64,000 bases of DNA from Myxococcaceae bacterium (GCA_016793095.1 JAEUJQ010000076.1:62001-126000); one strand, 5' to 3'; numbered from the stretch's first letter, positions 38,573-47,291 are shown. The notes: a model not told the origin generated them from the letters alone. Numbers and translations: made by a program.

Positions 38573-40893
38573 GGCGAGTCCTCTCTTCGGCTGGTCTTCT
38601 CGAAGACGGCCACCACCTGCGTCGCGATGTCACGCGCCAGGGTGCGGTGCGCGTCGTACTGGAAGAGCTGGCCGATGTTCTCGAACCCGAGCTGCTCGAG
38701 ATCGGCCACGTCTTCGCGCGACGCGAGGCACCCCGGCACGCCGTAGCCGCGCGCGACCTGGGCGCGCACCGCGAAGGCGACGAGCGCGCCTCTCACCTCG
38801 CCCGCGTCAGGAGCGCCGGGGTCGCTCAGGTGCACCTGGAAGCAGTTGAACAGCTCCTGCCAGAACAGCCCGGGCGAGCAGGACTCGACCAGCACCCAGC
38901 CTCGCGTTCCTTCTGAGCCGACGACCACCCCGAGCGACCGCTGCCGCTGCAGTCCGAGGTTGAGGTACCGCTTCCCGACCGTGGCAAGCCTGAACTCCTG
39001 TTCGGTGAGGTCGTTCGCGCGGAGCCAGACCGGGTCGCGGCTGCGCCGCACGAACGCGAGGAAGTCTGCGATGTCCGAGTCCGAGCCCGCGTGCGCCCTG
39101 AGCGCCGGGCCCTCGACGAGGCGCGCTACCGGAAGGCGCATTCGCCAGAACGTCGAGAGGCACGACAGCCCGGCGCGGAGCACCCTCGAGGTGACGGTCC
39201 CGAACACGCGTGAGGACCAGCGGTTCATCGTGTGCCACAGCCCGCGAAGGTACTCCACGTCGCCCAGCGCCTCGCCGTAGTCGAAGGCCAGGTTGACCAA
39301 CGCCTGCGAGACCTGCAGCTGGCGGTGGTAGCCCGAGCGGACCAGGAGGTGTTGGGCGAGCCACGTCCCCGAGTAGATGCGAAGGCCTGACACGTGTCCG
39401 ACGAGTTCCCGTTCTGGCCCCCTGAAGACGAAGGACTTCGACACCCCGTGGGCCCCGTTGCCGAGCGTGTGGTGGGCCTCGCGGAGCACCTCGACCTTCG
39501 CGGGGTCGTCGGCGGGGTAGTCGAGGAAGCGGTTGTTCTCAGCGCAGAAGAGCTGCCACAGCTCGTCGAACGGAAGAGCGCCGCCATCCGAGACGCCCGG
39601 CGCCAGCACTTCGATGAGCCCGTCGCGAACCACCTGCTGGTCTCCCGGTGAGAACCCGTGCAGCACCACTCCACAGCGCTGCCGATCGACTCCATCGCTG
39701 CCCGAGGCGTTCGGGGCGGTGCGCGTGACCGTCGCGTACCCGAGGGCTTGCCGCCCCTTCACGTCGATGACGACGTCCTCGAGCTCGAGGCCTGCAGGGA
39801 AGCATTCGTCGCTCGAGAAGGCGAAAGACGCGCCAGCAGGGTGAAGGTCGAGCAGCCGGCGGGGGCCCTCGGAGCCGCCGAGCGGCGAGCGGAAGGTGAT
39901 GGTGGCCTCGAGCCCGTCTTCCACCGCGGCCCTCAGGCTCGCGCGCCGGTGCCGTCTGCTGAGCGCGTCTGGCCGGTTGACGACGACAGCGCCGGCGTCG
40001 GCCGCCTGGACCGCGGTGACGCCTTCGAACTGCACGCCGCCGAACTCGAACGAGAGCCTGACGACCTGCCCGGCGGTGAAGGCGTGGTGGCTCGTCGGGC
40101 GCGACAACGTGAAGCGCTCCCCGGCGCGGTCGGCGTTCGCCTCGAGGAAGCGCCGGGCTGCGCGGGTGTCGAGCGGGTGCACGTCGAAGTGCCGGCCCCG
40201 CCTGGCCGCCCGCCGCAGCAGCGCCCTCACCTTGACGGCGTCGGTGATGCGCTCGGTTGGTCGATCATCGACGGCCGGCGCCTCGAACGACACGCCCAGC
40301 CGCGCGCTCGACCCGGGCCCCGCCGCGCGCACCGCGCGCACCACCCAGACGCGCCCCTGGATGATGGGCCGCTCGCCGCGACGCACCACCGCGGCCAGCA
40401 GGCGGGTTCCGGGGGGCAGGCGCTCGACGGCCAGGTGCGCGTCGAGCAGCAGGCCGAGGCCCTCGTCAGCGAGCTCGTCCACCGCCGCCGTGAAGCGCTC
40501 CTCACCGACGCGGAACTCGGCGGTCAGCGGCGTGACCGGCGCGTGTCGGCGCGAAGCGCGGACGTGGAGCAGCGCCCACAGGCCCTGCGGGGCGTCGAGG
40601 GTCACGAACTCGTAACCGCGGGTCGCGACATCGACGAGCGCCTGGCGTTGTTCCTCGTCGTCCGGGCACAGCACCGCCCGCGTCGCGCCCGGCACGTGAC
40701 GCTCGAGGTCCTTGAGCAGGCGCCCGAACTCCTGGTGGTGCGAGACGACGTGGGTCGGGGGCCAGGACAGGTACTGGGCGGCCTCCTGCCGGCTGGCCGC
40801 TTCGATGACCTCCTCACCCGTCAGCAGGTCGCGAAGCTCCCGACGTCGCTGCTCGTCGGGGTGAACGATGAGGATTCTGCGAGGCGACGACAT
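38569..40893 (-). CDS. Large PilZ-containing protein with degenerate receiver
   Basis: 774 residues. The first 110 have a receiver-like fold (ILIVHPDEQRRRELRDLLTG) but lack the acidic pair and the phospho-Asp, so phosphorylation is unlikely. Residues about 120-310 contain a PilZ-like beta region (RLGVSFEAP). Residues about 315-395 form a PilZ domain (RRHRRASLRA and LDLHPAGASFAF, the RxxxR/DxxxxG pattern). The last 320 residues are unrecognised, with a possible acyltransferase-like stretch (KSFVFRGPERELVGHVSGLRIYSGTW). It is inferred to act as a cyclic di-GMP effector within the signalling operon. Confidence 0.65.
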   Translation of the reverse strand: MSSPRRILIVHPDEQRRRELRDLLTGEEVIEAASRQEAAQYLSWPPTHVVSHHQEFGRLLKDLERHVPGATRAVLCPDDEEQRQALVDVATRGYEFVTLDAPQGLWALLHVRASRRHAPVTPLTAEFRVGEERFTAAVDELADEGLGLLLDAHLAVERLPPGTRLLAAVVRRGERPIIQGRVWVVRAVRAAGPGSSARLGVSFEAPAVDDRPTERITDAVKVRALLRRAARRGRHFDVHPLDTRAARRFLEANADRAGERFTLSRPTSHHAFTAGQVVRLSFEFGGVQFEGVTAVQAADAGAVVVNRPDALSRRHRRASLRAAVEDGLEATITFRSPLGGSEGPRRLLDLHPAGASFAFSSDECFPAGLELEDVVIDVKGRQALGYATVTRTAPNASGSDGVDRQRCGVVLHGFSPGDQQVVRDGLIEVLAPGVSDGGALPFDELWQLFCAENNRFLDYPADDPAKVEVLREAHHTLGNGAHGVSKSFVFRGPERELVGHVSGLRIYSGTWLAQHLLVRSGYHRQLQVSQALVNLAFDYGEALGDVEYLRGLWHTMNRWSSRVFGTVTSRVLRAGLSCLSTFWRMRLPVARLVEGPALRAHAGSDSDIADFLAFVRRSRDPVWLRANDLTEQEFRLATVGKRYLNLGLQRQRSLGVVVGSEGTRGWVLVESCSPGLFWQELFNCFQVHLSDPGAPDAGEVRGALVAFAVRAQVARGYGVPGCLASREDVADLEQLGFENIGQLFQYDAHRTLARDIATQVVAVFEKTSRREDSP

Positions 40894-40907
40894 AGGGGCT
40901 CCGTCTC

Positions 40908-41495
40908 TCAGCTGCGCGGCTTCACGAGGCCCAGCGGCTCGAGCGCCTCCAGCAGCGCCGCCGAGGTCACCGGCTTGGGCAGGAACCCGGCCGCGCCTGC
41001 CCCCGCAAAGCGCGCCCGGAGCTCAGGTGACGGCCGCCCGCTCATGGCGATGACGGCGATGGTGGACGTCTCGGCATCGCGCTTGAGGCGCTCGCACAGC
41101 TCGGGCCCGTCCATGCCGGGCATGTACGCGTCGAGCAGCACCACGTCGGGCCGCCACACGCCCACCCGCAGCAGCCCCGCGACCGGCGACTCGGCGCTCT
41201 CGACCAGCACGTCAGGGTCGGCCTGGCGCAGCACCTTCGCGAGCGAGCGCGAGAACGCCGGGTCGTCATCGATGATGAGGACGCGCGGCGCAGCGCCTGC
41301 CAGCTCCATCGGGACCGGCATCTCGTGCTCCTTGAGGAAGCTGCGAAGCGCGCTGGTGGCGATGCGTCGATGGCCCCCCGGCGTGCGGAACGCCTTCAAC
41401 AGGCCCTGGTCGATCCACCGCAGCACCGCTGACGGGCTGACCTGGACGAGCGTCGCGACCTCGTGGCTCGTCAGAAACCGGCTTCCAGTCATCAA
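40908..41495 (-). CDS. Excisionase/MerR-type HTH fused to a response regulator receiver
   Basis: 195 residues. Residues 7-50 form a MerR/excisionase-type winged helix (LTSHEVATLVQVSPSAVLRWIDQGLLKAFRTPGGHRR). Residues about 70-190 form a complete receiver (VLIIDDDPAF, phospho-Asp in VVLLDAYMPGMDG, FLPKPV). DNA-binding first and receiver second is the reverse of most response regulators. First gene of the five-gene leftward operon, 14 nt ahead of the PilZ-containing protein, with a good ribosome site (GAGG) and promoter. Confidence 0.9.
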   Translation of the reverse strand: MMTGSRFLTSHEVATLVQVSPSAVLRWIDQGLLKAFRTPGGHRRIATSALRSFLKEHEMPVPMELAGAAPRVLIIDDDPAFSRSLAKVLRQADPDVLVESAESPVAGLLRVGVWRPDVVLLDAYMPGMDGPELCERLKRDAETSTIAVIAMSGRPSPELRARFAGAGAAGFLPKPVTSAALLEALEPLGLVKPRS

Positions 41496-41522
41496 ACGCC
41501 TCGTGGTCCAGCAATGAAGGGA

Positions 41523-41552
41523 AATCTAGTTTTGAAAGAATTGGAAGTTCAA
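41523..41552 (-). promoter_or_regulatory. Promoter of the signalling operon (TTGAAC-18-TAGATT)
   Basis: Read leftwards, TTGAAC and TAGATT each match four or more consensus bases and are 18 nt apart in a locally AT-rich patch. They lie 27 nt upstream of the first ATG of the operon. Nearby in the other direction is the phosphomannomutase gene. Confidence 0.45.
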
Positions 41553-41654
41553 GCAGGTTCAGGGAAGCTGGTCGTTCGGGGAGCCCTGTCGCTGGCGTAG
41601 GCAGAGGTGGGCGCGACGTGACGGGTGTGCGGCGCTCTGCTACGGCGCGCCTCA

Positions 41655-43022
41655 ATGAACACGCACATCTTCAGGGAGTACGACGTTCGTGGGCTGGTGG
41701 ACGCGGACCTGACCGACGCGGTGGTCGAGGACCTGGGCCGTGGGTTGGGCACGATGGTGAAGCGGGCGCACGGTTCGACGGTGGTGGTGGGCCGCGACGC
41801 CCGCGAGTCGGGCCCGCGGTTCCAGACGGCCTTCATCAAGGGGCTGACGTCCACCGGGCTGCACGTCATCGACGTCGGCGTGGTGCCCACGCCGGTCGTC
41901 TACTTCGCGGCGAACACGCTGCCGGTCGACGGACTCGCCGTCATCACCGGCAGCCACAACCCCCCCGAGTACAACGGCTTCAAGATGGGCGTCGGGAAGA
42001 CGACGTTCTACGGCGAGACGATTCAGCAGCTGCGCCAGCTCATCGAGCGGCGCGACTTCGAGAAGGGCAGCCCTGGCACGGTGACGCCCTTCGACGCCGT
42101 GACGCCCTACCTGCACTTCGTCACCTCGACCGTCAGGCGCGGGCCGCGGAAGCTGAAGGTGGTGGTGGACGCGGGGAACGGCGTGGGCGGCATCGTCTCG
42201 GTGCCCATGCTCGAGCGGCTCGGCTACGACGTGGTGCCTCTGTACTGCGAGCCCGACGGGCGCTTCCCCAACCACCACGCGGACCCGACGGTGGCGAAGA
42301 ACCTCGAGCTGCTCATCGCCGCCGTGAAGCGGGAGCGGGCCGATCTCGGCATCGCCTACGACGGTGACGCTGACCGCATCGGCGTCGTGGACGAGCGCGG
42401 CGACATCATCTGGGGCGACAAGCTGATGATCCTGCTCTCTCGCGCAGTGCTGAAGGCCGTGCCGGGCGCCGCCATCGTGGGCGAGGTGAAGTGCAGCTTC
42501 ACCATGTACGACGACATCGCGAAGCACGGCGGAAACCCGGTGATGTGGAAGACGGGCCACTCGCTCATCAAGGCGAAGATGAAGGACCTGCACGCGCAGC
42601 TCGCCGGCGAGATGAGCGGCCACATCTTCTACAAGCACCGGTTCTTCGGGTTCGACGACGCGCCCTACACGGCCGCGCGGTTGCTCGAGATCCTCTCGAG
42701 CGAGCAGGGCACGCTGTCCTCGTTGCTCGCCGACGTGCCCGTCACGTACTCGAGCCCCGAGCTGCGCTTCGACACGGTGGAGGAGAAGAAGTTCGCGTTG
42801 GTGAAGGCCTGCACCGAGAAGCTGCGGGCGAAGGGCCTGTCGCTCATCGAGGTGGACGGCGTGCGCGCGACGTGGCCAGACGGGTGGGGCCTCATTCGCG
42901 CGTCGAACACCACGCCGCTGCTCGTGGTGCGCTACGAGGCGAAGACGAAAGAGCGGCTCGAGCAGATCCGCGCGCTCATCGACGGCACCATCGCCGAGGC
43001 GAAGCAGGAGCTCGGCGGATGA
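41655..43022 (+). CDS. Phosphomannomutase/phosphoglucomutase
   Basis: 455 residues from the ATG at 41655 that places the REYDVRG motif at the N-terminus. It interconverts mannose-6- and mannose-1-phosphate (and glucose phosphates). The phosphoserine loop ITGSHNPPEYNG has Ser100, the Mg loop DGDADR starts at Asp236, and GEMSGHIFYK binds sugar. RASNTTPLLVVRYE is the phosphate-binding loop of domain 4. With manC it gives GDP-mannose for polysaccharide. An ATGA overlap joins it to the flavin reductase gene. Confidence 0.95.
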   Translation: MNTHIFREYDVRGLVDADLTDAVVEDLGRGLGTMVKRAHGSTVVVGRDARESGPRFQTAFIKGLTSTGLHVIDVGVVPTPVVYFAANTLPVDGLAVITGSHNPPEYNGFKMGVGKTTFYGETIQQLRQLIERRDFEKGSPGTVTPFDAVTPYLHFVTSTVRRGPRKLKVVVDAGNGVGGIVSVPMLERLGYDVVPLYCEPDGRFPNHHADPTVAKNLELLIAAVKRERADLGIAYDGDADRIGVVDERGDIIWGDKLMILLSRAVLKAVPGAAIVGEVKCSFTMYDDIAKHGGNPVMWKTGHSLIKAKMKDLHAQLAGEMSGHIFYKHRFFGFDDAPYTAARLLEILSSEQGTLSSLLADVPVTYSSPELRFDTVEEKKFALVKACTEKLRAKGLSLIEVDGVRATWPDGWGLIRASNTTPLLVVRYEAKTKERLEQIRALIDGTIAEAKQELGG

Positions 43023-43567
43023 AGGTGTTCGCCTTCTCAGGGAGCCTGCGCACGGGCTCGTGGAACGAGCAGCTCCTGGCCATCGCAGCGCGAGGGCTGG
43101 CGGCGCGCGGCGTGGCGCTCGATGTGTGGAACTTCAAGGCCGCGAACGTGCCCATCTACGACCCCGACACCGACGGGGCTCCACCCGCCGCCGTGGTGGA
43201 CTTCAAGGCGCGCGTGCGCGGGGCGACCGGCGTGCTCATCGCCTGCCCCGAGTACAACTACAGCTACCCGGGCGCGCTGAAGAACCTGCTCGACTTCGCC
43301 TCGCGGCCGCCGGCTGAGAACCCGTTCAAGGGGCGCGTCACCGCGCAGCTGGGCGCGACGAATGGCCCGGGCGGCACCTTGCAGGCACAGGCGATGCTGC
43401 GCCACGTGCTCGCGGGCCTCGGCTGCCACACGCTGCCGGGCGCCTTCACGGTGTCGCGCTTCACCGAGGCGGTCGATGCCCAGGGCTTCAAGGAGCCGCG
43501 CCAGCAGCAGACGCTCGACGCCTTCCTCGATCGCTTCGTCGACGAGCTGAGGCTGCGGAGCCGCTGA
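43019..43567 (+). CDS. NADPH-dependent FMN reductase family protein
   Basis: 182 residues. A flavodoxin-like fold: FSGSLRTGSWNEQLL binds the FMN phosphate, CPEYNYSYPGALKNLLDF is the family signature, and GATNGPGGTLQAQ follows. Relatives reduce FMN, quinones, azo dyes or chromate with NAD(P)H. ATGA overlap with the phosphomannomutase gene and one base between its stop and the ROK kinase start make the three genes an operon. Confidence 0.9.
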   Translation: MKVFAFSGSLRTGSWNEQLLAIAARGLAARGVALDVWNFKAANVPIYDPDTDGAPPAAVVDFKARVRGATGVLIACPEYNYSYPGALKNLLDFASRPPAENPFKGRVTAQLGATNGPGGTLQAQAMLRHVLAGLGCHTLPGAFTVSRFTEAVDAQGFKEPRQQQTLDAFLDRFVDELRLRSR

Positions 43568-43568
43568 C

Positions 43569-44456
43569 GTGCTCGCCCTCGGCATCGACATCGGCGGAAC
43601 GAACGCGCGCGCGGCGGTGGTGGAGCCGGTGACCGGTCGCCTCGTCAGCTCCGCGAAGGAGGCGCTCGTCGATCGCAGCCCTGCCGCGGTCGTGGCGGTG
43701 GTGGCGGCCCTCGTCGAGCGGGTGTCCCGGGGGCATGACGTGGCCAGGGCGCCGGTCGGCGTCGGCTTCGCGGGGATGCTGCGCGGCGACGTGGTGGTGA
43801 ACGCGCCGAACCTGCACTGGCGTGACGTCGACTTCGGTGGCCCGCTCGCTCGGGCGCTGGGCCGGCCGGTGCGGCTGGTGAACGATCTCTCGGCTGCCGC
43901 GTGGGGCGAGCTCTCGGGCGGCGCGGCGCGGGGCGCGCGTGACACCTTCACGGTCTTCGTCGGCACCGGCGTCGGCAGCGCCATCATCTCTGGCGGGCGC
44001 CTGCTCTCGGGTGCGACCGGCGTCGCGGCGGAGTTCGGCCACGTGAAGCTCGTCGCCGAGGGCGGGCGGCGGTGCGGCTGTGGCGAGCACGGCTGCCTCG
44101 AGGCGTACATGGGCGGCGCGAAGCTGACGGAGTGGATGGCGGAGTCCGGCGTCGCAGGCACTCCCTCGGACCTCGAGCGCCTCGCGCTGCAGGGTGACGC
44201 TCCGGCGAAGGGGCTCTATGACTTCGCGGTCGGTCACCTCGCGCTCGCCATCGCGAATCAGGTGACGGTGCTGAACCCCGCCGTGGTGGTGCTGGGTGGC
44301 GGCGTCTTGTCGCGCTGTCCGGGCATGGTGCGGCGCGTGACCGACGTGGTGATGACGCGCGCGTCGGCGGCCTCGCGGCAGGGGCTCGAGGTGAAGCTCG
44401 CCGAGCTGGGCGACGACAGCGGCCTCGTTGGCGCCGCGCTGCTCGCGCAGGGCTGA
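43569..44456 (+). CDS. ROK-family sugar kinase (glucokinase-like)
   Basis: 295 residues from a GTG. GIDIGGTNARAAVV is the phosphate loop, LVNDLSAAAWGE holds catalytic Asp106, and the ROK zinc site is complete (His158, Cys169, Cys171, Cys176 in RCGCGEHGCLE). It probably phosphorylates glucose or a related hexose, feeding the mutase two genes upstream. Its last 80 bases (from about 44376), stop included, are repeated three more times downstream. Confidence 0.92.
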   Translation: MLALGIDIGGTNARAAVVEPVTGRLVSSAKEALVDRSPAAVVAVVAALVERVSRGHDVARAPVGVGFAGMLRGDVVVNAPNLHWRDVDFGGPLARALGRPVRLVNDLSAAAWGELSGGAARGARDTFTVFVGTGVGSAIISGGRLLSGATGVAAEFGHVKLVAEGGRRCGCGEHGCLEAYMGGAKLTEWMAESGVAGTPSDLERLALQGDAPAKGLYDFAVGHLALAIANQVTVLNPAVVVLGGGVLSRCPGMVRRVTDVVMTRASAASRQGLEVKLAELGDDSGLVGAALLAQG

Positions 44457-44762
44457 GCACGGGTCTGGCCCGGCGCCACGCGGCAGGGGCTCGAGGTGCT
44501 CGCCGAGCGGGGCGACGACGGAGGGCTCCGCGCGGGCGCGCACGGCTTCTGGCCTGGCGACACGCGACAGGAGCTCGAGCTGCGGAGCTCGCCGGCCGGG
44601 CGACGACGGAGGGCTCGTCGGCGCCGCGCTGCTCGCGCAGGGCTGAGCGCGGCGTCTGGCCCGCCGCCAAGCGGCAGGGGCTCGAGGTGTGGAGCTCACC
44701 CAGCCGGGTGACGAGGGCTCGTCGGCGCCGCGCTGCTCGCGCAGGGCAGGCGAGCAGCTGGG
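44376..44762 (+). repeat. Four tandem copies of the ROK gene 3' end
   Basis: Copies start at 44376 (the native gene end), 44481, 44565 and 44672, with spacings of 105, 84 and 107 bp. Each begins CGGCAGGGGCTCGAGG (one copy differs at two bases). The third and fourth contain GGCGCCGCGCTGCTCGCGCAGG, as in the gene; the third ends in GGCTGAGC, the fourth has lost the stop. The piece after the stop (GTCTGGCCCGGCGCCACG-like) is repeated too, so the unit spans the stop codon. Divergence shows the copies are not recent. The region from 44457 to 44839 holds nothing else recognisable. Confidence 0.9.
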
Positions 44763-44839
44763 TCTCGCTGGTCTCAGGGTCCCCGCCGCGCGGGGCAGGG
44801 AGTCGACGGCCGCGCGCGGTCCGTGACATACGCGCGGTC

Positions 44840-45328
44840 ATGTCGTCACCGCTCGCGCTCTCGAAGCTCGTCTCACCCTCGCAGCTGCTCCCGGTCTGGG
44901 AGGTGCTCAAGCACCTGCCCGCCGGGGGTGTGTTGCTGGGCCGACTCGCCGGCGCGATGGCTCCGTACACCGCCACCATTCGGCCCGAGGTGCTGACGCT
45001 GGAGAAGGGCTTCGCGCGCGTGCGCATGCAGGACACCCGGCGCGTGCGCAACCACCTCAACTCGGTGCACGCCATCGCGCTGATGAACCTGGGTGAGGTG
45101 ACGACGGGCATGGCCGTCCTCACCGCCCTGCCCGAGGGCCTTCGCGGGATCCCCAAGCGCTTGTCGATGGACTACCTCAAGAAGGCCCGCGGACCGCTCG
45201 TGGGCCAGTGTTCCTGTCCCACAGTGACGTCGCTCGAGCAGCAGGACCTCGAGGTCTCGGCAGAGCTCGGGAACGAGGCAGGAGAGGTCGTCGCAGTCGC
45301 CCACGCCACCTGGCGCATCGGGCGCTGA
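44840..45328 (+). CDS. DUF4442 hotdog-fold protein (thioesterase-like)
   Basis: 162 residues. ATIRPEVLTLEKGFARVRMQD, RNHLNSVHAIALMNLGEVTTGMA and RLSMDYLKKARGPLVGQC match the DUF4442 hotdog family, whose members resemble acyl-CoA thioesterases; the conserved Asn-His-x-x-S-V-H-A patch is at about residue 66. The substrate is unknown. The ATG lies just after the repeated ROK tails, and no ribosome site is clear. Confidence 0.82.
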   Translation: MSSPLALSKLVSPSQLLPVWEVLKHLPAGGVLLGRLAGAMAPYTATIRPEVLTLEKGFARVRMQDTRRVRNHLNSVHAIALMNLGEVTTGMAVLTALPEGLRGIPKRLSMDYLKKARGPLVGQCSCPTVTSLEQQDLEVSAELGNEAGEVVAVAHATWRIGR

Positions 45329-45329
45329 G

Positions 45330-45848
45330 CTACTTCAGCAGTCCGCCGAGCAGCCCGAGGGCGCCGCCGTCCTGAGGGGCGCTCCCGGGCGCGGCGCCGC
45401 TGGCCAGCATCGGCAGGGCTGCGGTGACGGTCTTCATCAGCTCGGGCGACAGCTTCGCCTGGAGGAACTTGAACAGAATCGGCGCAACCAGGGCTGCCTT
45501 GCCCGCGTCGAGGCGGCTGGCGGGGCCGCAGCCCTCACCGGACTCCTCGACAAGTTCGGCCTGCATCGCCGCTCCTGCGTCGCCGCCCAGCATGGAGCCG
45601 ACCCCGCCGAGCAACGCCCCGAGTCCCGCTCCGCCACCCGCCGACGCCCCACCCGGCAACGCCCCGGTGGCGGCACCCGCACCGCCTCCGCTCTGCCACC
45701 CGGCTGCCTCTGGAATGGCGGCATCGAGCTCGCCTCCGAGCGACGAGCCGACGCCCTGCTTCACCAGACCCATCAGACCGCCGGCGAGCCCCTGCGCCTG
45801 GCCCTGCGGGAGTCCCAGCTGTGAAGCGAGTTGTCCGACGAGATCCAT
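45330..45848 (-). CDS. DUF2780-like protein
   Basis: 172 residues. LASQLGLPQGQAQGLAGGLMGLVKQGV at the start resembles DUF2780 (VcgC/VcgE) proteins. A Gly/Ala-rich middle (about 50-95) is followed by a helical C-terminal domain (LVAPILFKFLQAKLSPELMKTVTAALPMLAS) and GLLGGLLK at the end. It has no signal peptide. Function is unknown. It converges on the hotdog gene with one base between stops. Confidence 0.7.
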   Translation of the reverse strand: MDLVGQLASQLGLPQGQAQGLAGGLMGLVKQGVGSSLGGELDAAIPEAAGWQSGGGAGAATGALPGGASAGGGAGLGALLGGVGSMLGGDAGAAMQAELVEESGEGCGPASRLDAGKAALVAPILFKFLQAKLSPELMKTVTAALPMLASGAAPGSAPQDGGALGLLGGLLK

Positions 45849-45947
45849 GTCTGGCTCCTGGTTGAAGGAGCCACTCGTCTACCACCTGCCCTCACCGGGC
45901 TTGATGGCATGACGCCGACGCGCGTCACCCGGTGTCCCGCGTCCTGC

Positions 45948-47291
45948 TCACGGGCCGCGCACGTTGTCCCAGACGCCCCCGTCCGCGGTGGGCGCGCCGG
46001 TCGCCCACTGGTTCGTCCACGCGCTCAGCGGGACGCCGTTCACCGTCCGCGTGAAGAGCTGGTTCAACATCACGTGGGTCGGGTTGGGAGGCTCGACGAC
46101 GTAGTACTTGAGGTTGGCCTTGCCCTGGTACTGGCTGGTCAGGAGGCCGTTGGTGGCGGTCTGGAACTCCATGTCCGTCATCTGGAAGAAGCCGCTCAGC
46201 ACGTTGTCGCGCGTGTACGCGAGCAGCCCGAAGCGCCGGTTCGGGTAGGTGGTCGAGAGCCAGGCGGGGACACGGTTGAAGTCCTGGATGCAGCCGGTGC
46301 AGCCGGGGGGCTCGGCGACGTTCCACGCTGACAGCCAGTCCGAGAGCAGCTGCGCCTGGTTCGGGTTGATCATCTGCGCCGAGTCCGCGAGCCCATGCAC
46401 CTCGGCCTGGGGGAAGGCCGCCGCGAAGCGGTGGTAGTTGAGCTGCACGCCGTAGCCGCCCGCGCTCGTGCCCGTGAGCCAGATGCGCCGTGGGCCGGGG
46501 AACGTCTGCGAGAGCCGGGCGAGGTACGCCTGCACGTTCGCGGCGCCCTTGTGGTGTCCGCCATAGCTCGCCACCGTGTCGCCCGCGTGCACGTCGCCGG
46601 TGCAGTAGGGGATGAAGACGAAGCTCGCGTTGCGGAACGGGTTGTTCATGTTGGTGCGCCCGAACGCCGCGCCCAGGCTGGGAACGTCGCCCATGAAGTC
46701 GGCGCCGTTGTAGCCATCGAAGTCGGTCGCGCTGCGAATCGTGTAGCAGGTGAGGGAGTTCCAGCAGGCTCCACCGCCCTGCATGTAGATGATGACGTCA
46801 GTGGAGCGGTTCGACAGGTTGACGCCGATGCCCGTGGGTGAGCCGTTGCCGCACTCGCTGGTGGGGAAGTCGACCCACGTCCAGACCTCGTTCGGAGCGG
46901 TGATGGCGCCCGTCGTCGCGCCCCCAGCCGAGCCGCCTGCTGCGGAGCCGCCCGCTGCCGCGCCGCCTGCTGCGGAGCCGCCTCCTGTTGACCCGCCAGC
47001 CGTCGAGCCGCCAGCCGTCGAGCCGCCCGCGGAGCCGCCAGCCGTCGAGCCACCTCCCGTCGAGAAGTTCGTCGTCATGCAGCGCCCGACGGTGCAGGCC
47101 TGACCAGCGACACAGGTGTCACAGAGGTTGCCGCCGGAGCCGCACTGCGTGTTCGACGTGCCCGAGACGCACTGGTCGTCCATGGTGCAGCAGCCCGTGC
47201 AGCTGTCTGGCCGACATCGCCCTCTCGACGGCCCGCAAGCCGAGGTGAGGGCGAGAACCGGGACCGCGAGCAGGATGAAGAGGAAACGCAC
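45948..47291 (-). CDS. Pectin acetylesterase-like lipoprotein
   Basis: 447 residues from a GTG with GGAGG 6 nt upstream. Lipobox ALTSAC (Cys19), then a Cys-rich module (DSCTGCCTMDDQCVSG and CDTCVAGQACTVG) shared with the lipoprotein ending at 5323, then a long Gly/Ala/Ser linker (about 76-122). The catalytic domain (about 125-447) has IIYMQGGGACW (oxyanion loop), GTSAGGYG (nucleophile Ser) and a late NPTHVML carrying the likely catalytic His. This is the pectinacetylesterase/NOTUM family, so it probably deacylates a polysaccharide or lipid outside the cell. Confidence 0.88.
   Translation of the reverse strand: MRFLFILLAVPVLALTSACGPSRGRCRPDSCTGCCTMDDQCVSGTSNTQCGSGGNLCDTCVAGQACTVGRCMTTNFSTGGGSTAGGSAGGSTAGGSTAGGSTGGGSAAGGAAAGGSAAGGSAGGATTGAITAPNEVWTWVDFPTSECGNGSPTGIGVNLSNRSTDVIIYMQGGGACWNSLTCYTIRSATDFDGYNGADFMGDVPSLGAAFGRTNMNNPFRNASFVFIPYCTGDVHAGDTVASYGGHHKGAANVQAYLARLSQTFPGPRRIWLTGTSAGGYGVQLNYHRFAAAFPQAEVHGLADSAQMINPNQAQLLSDWLSAWNVAEPPGCTGCIQDFNRVPAWLSTTYPNRRFGLLAYTRDNVLSGFFQMTDMEFQTATNGLLTSQYQGKANLKYYVVEPPNPTHVMLNQLFTRTVNGVPLSAWTNQWATGAPTADGGVWDNVRGP

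Noticed and set aside
41523-41560. Sigma-54 promoter in the AT-rich patch before the signalling operon
   Set aside because: The TTGGAAG string lacks the GC element at the right spacing (TGGCAC-N5-TTGC); the sigma-70-like reading fits better.
44376-44762. Repeats considered as a CRISPR array or an insertion sequence
   Set aside because: Units are the kinase gene end itself with no spacers, no terminal inverted repeats and no transposase.
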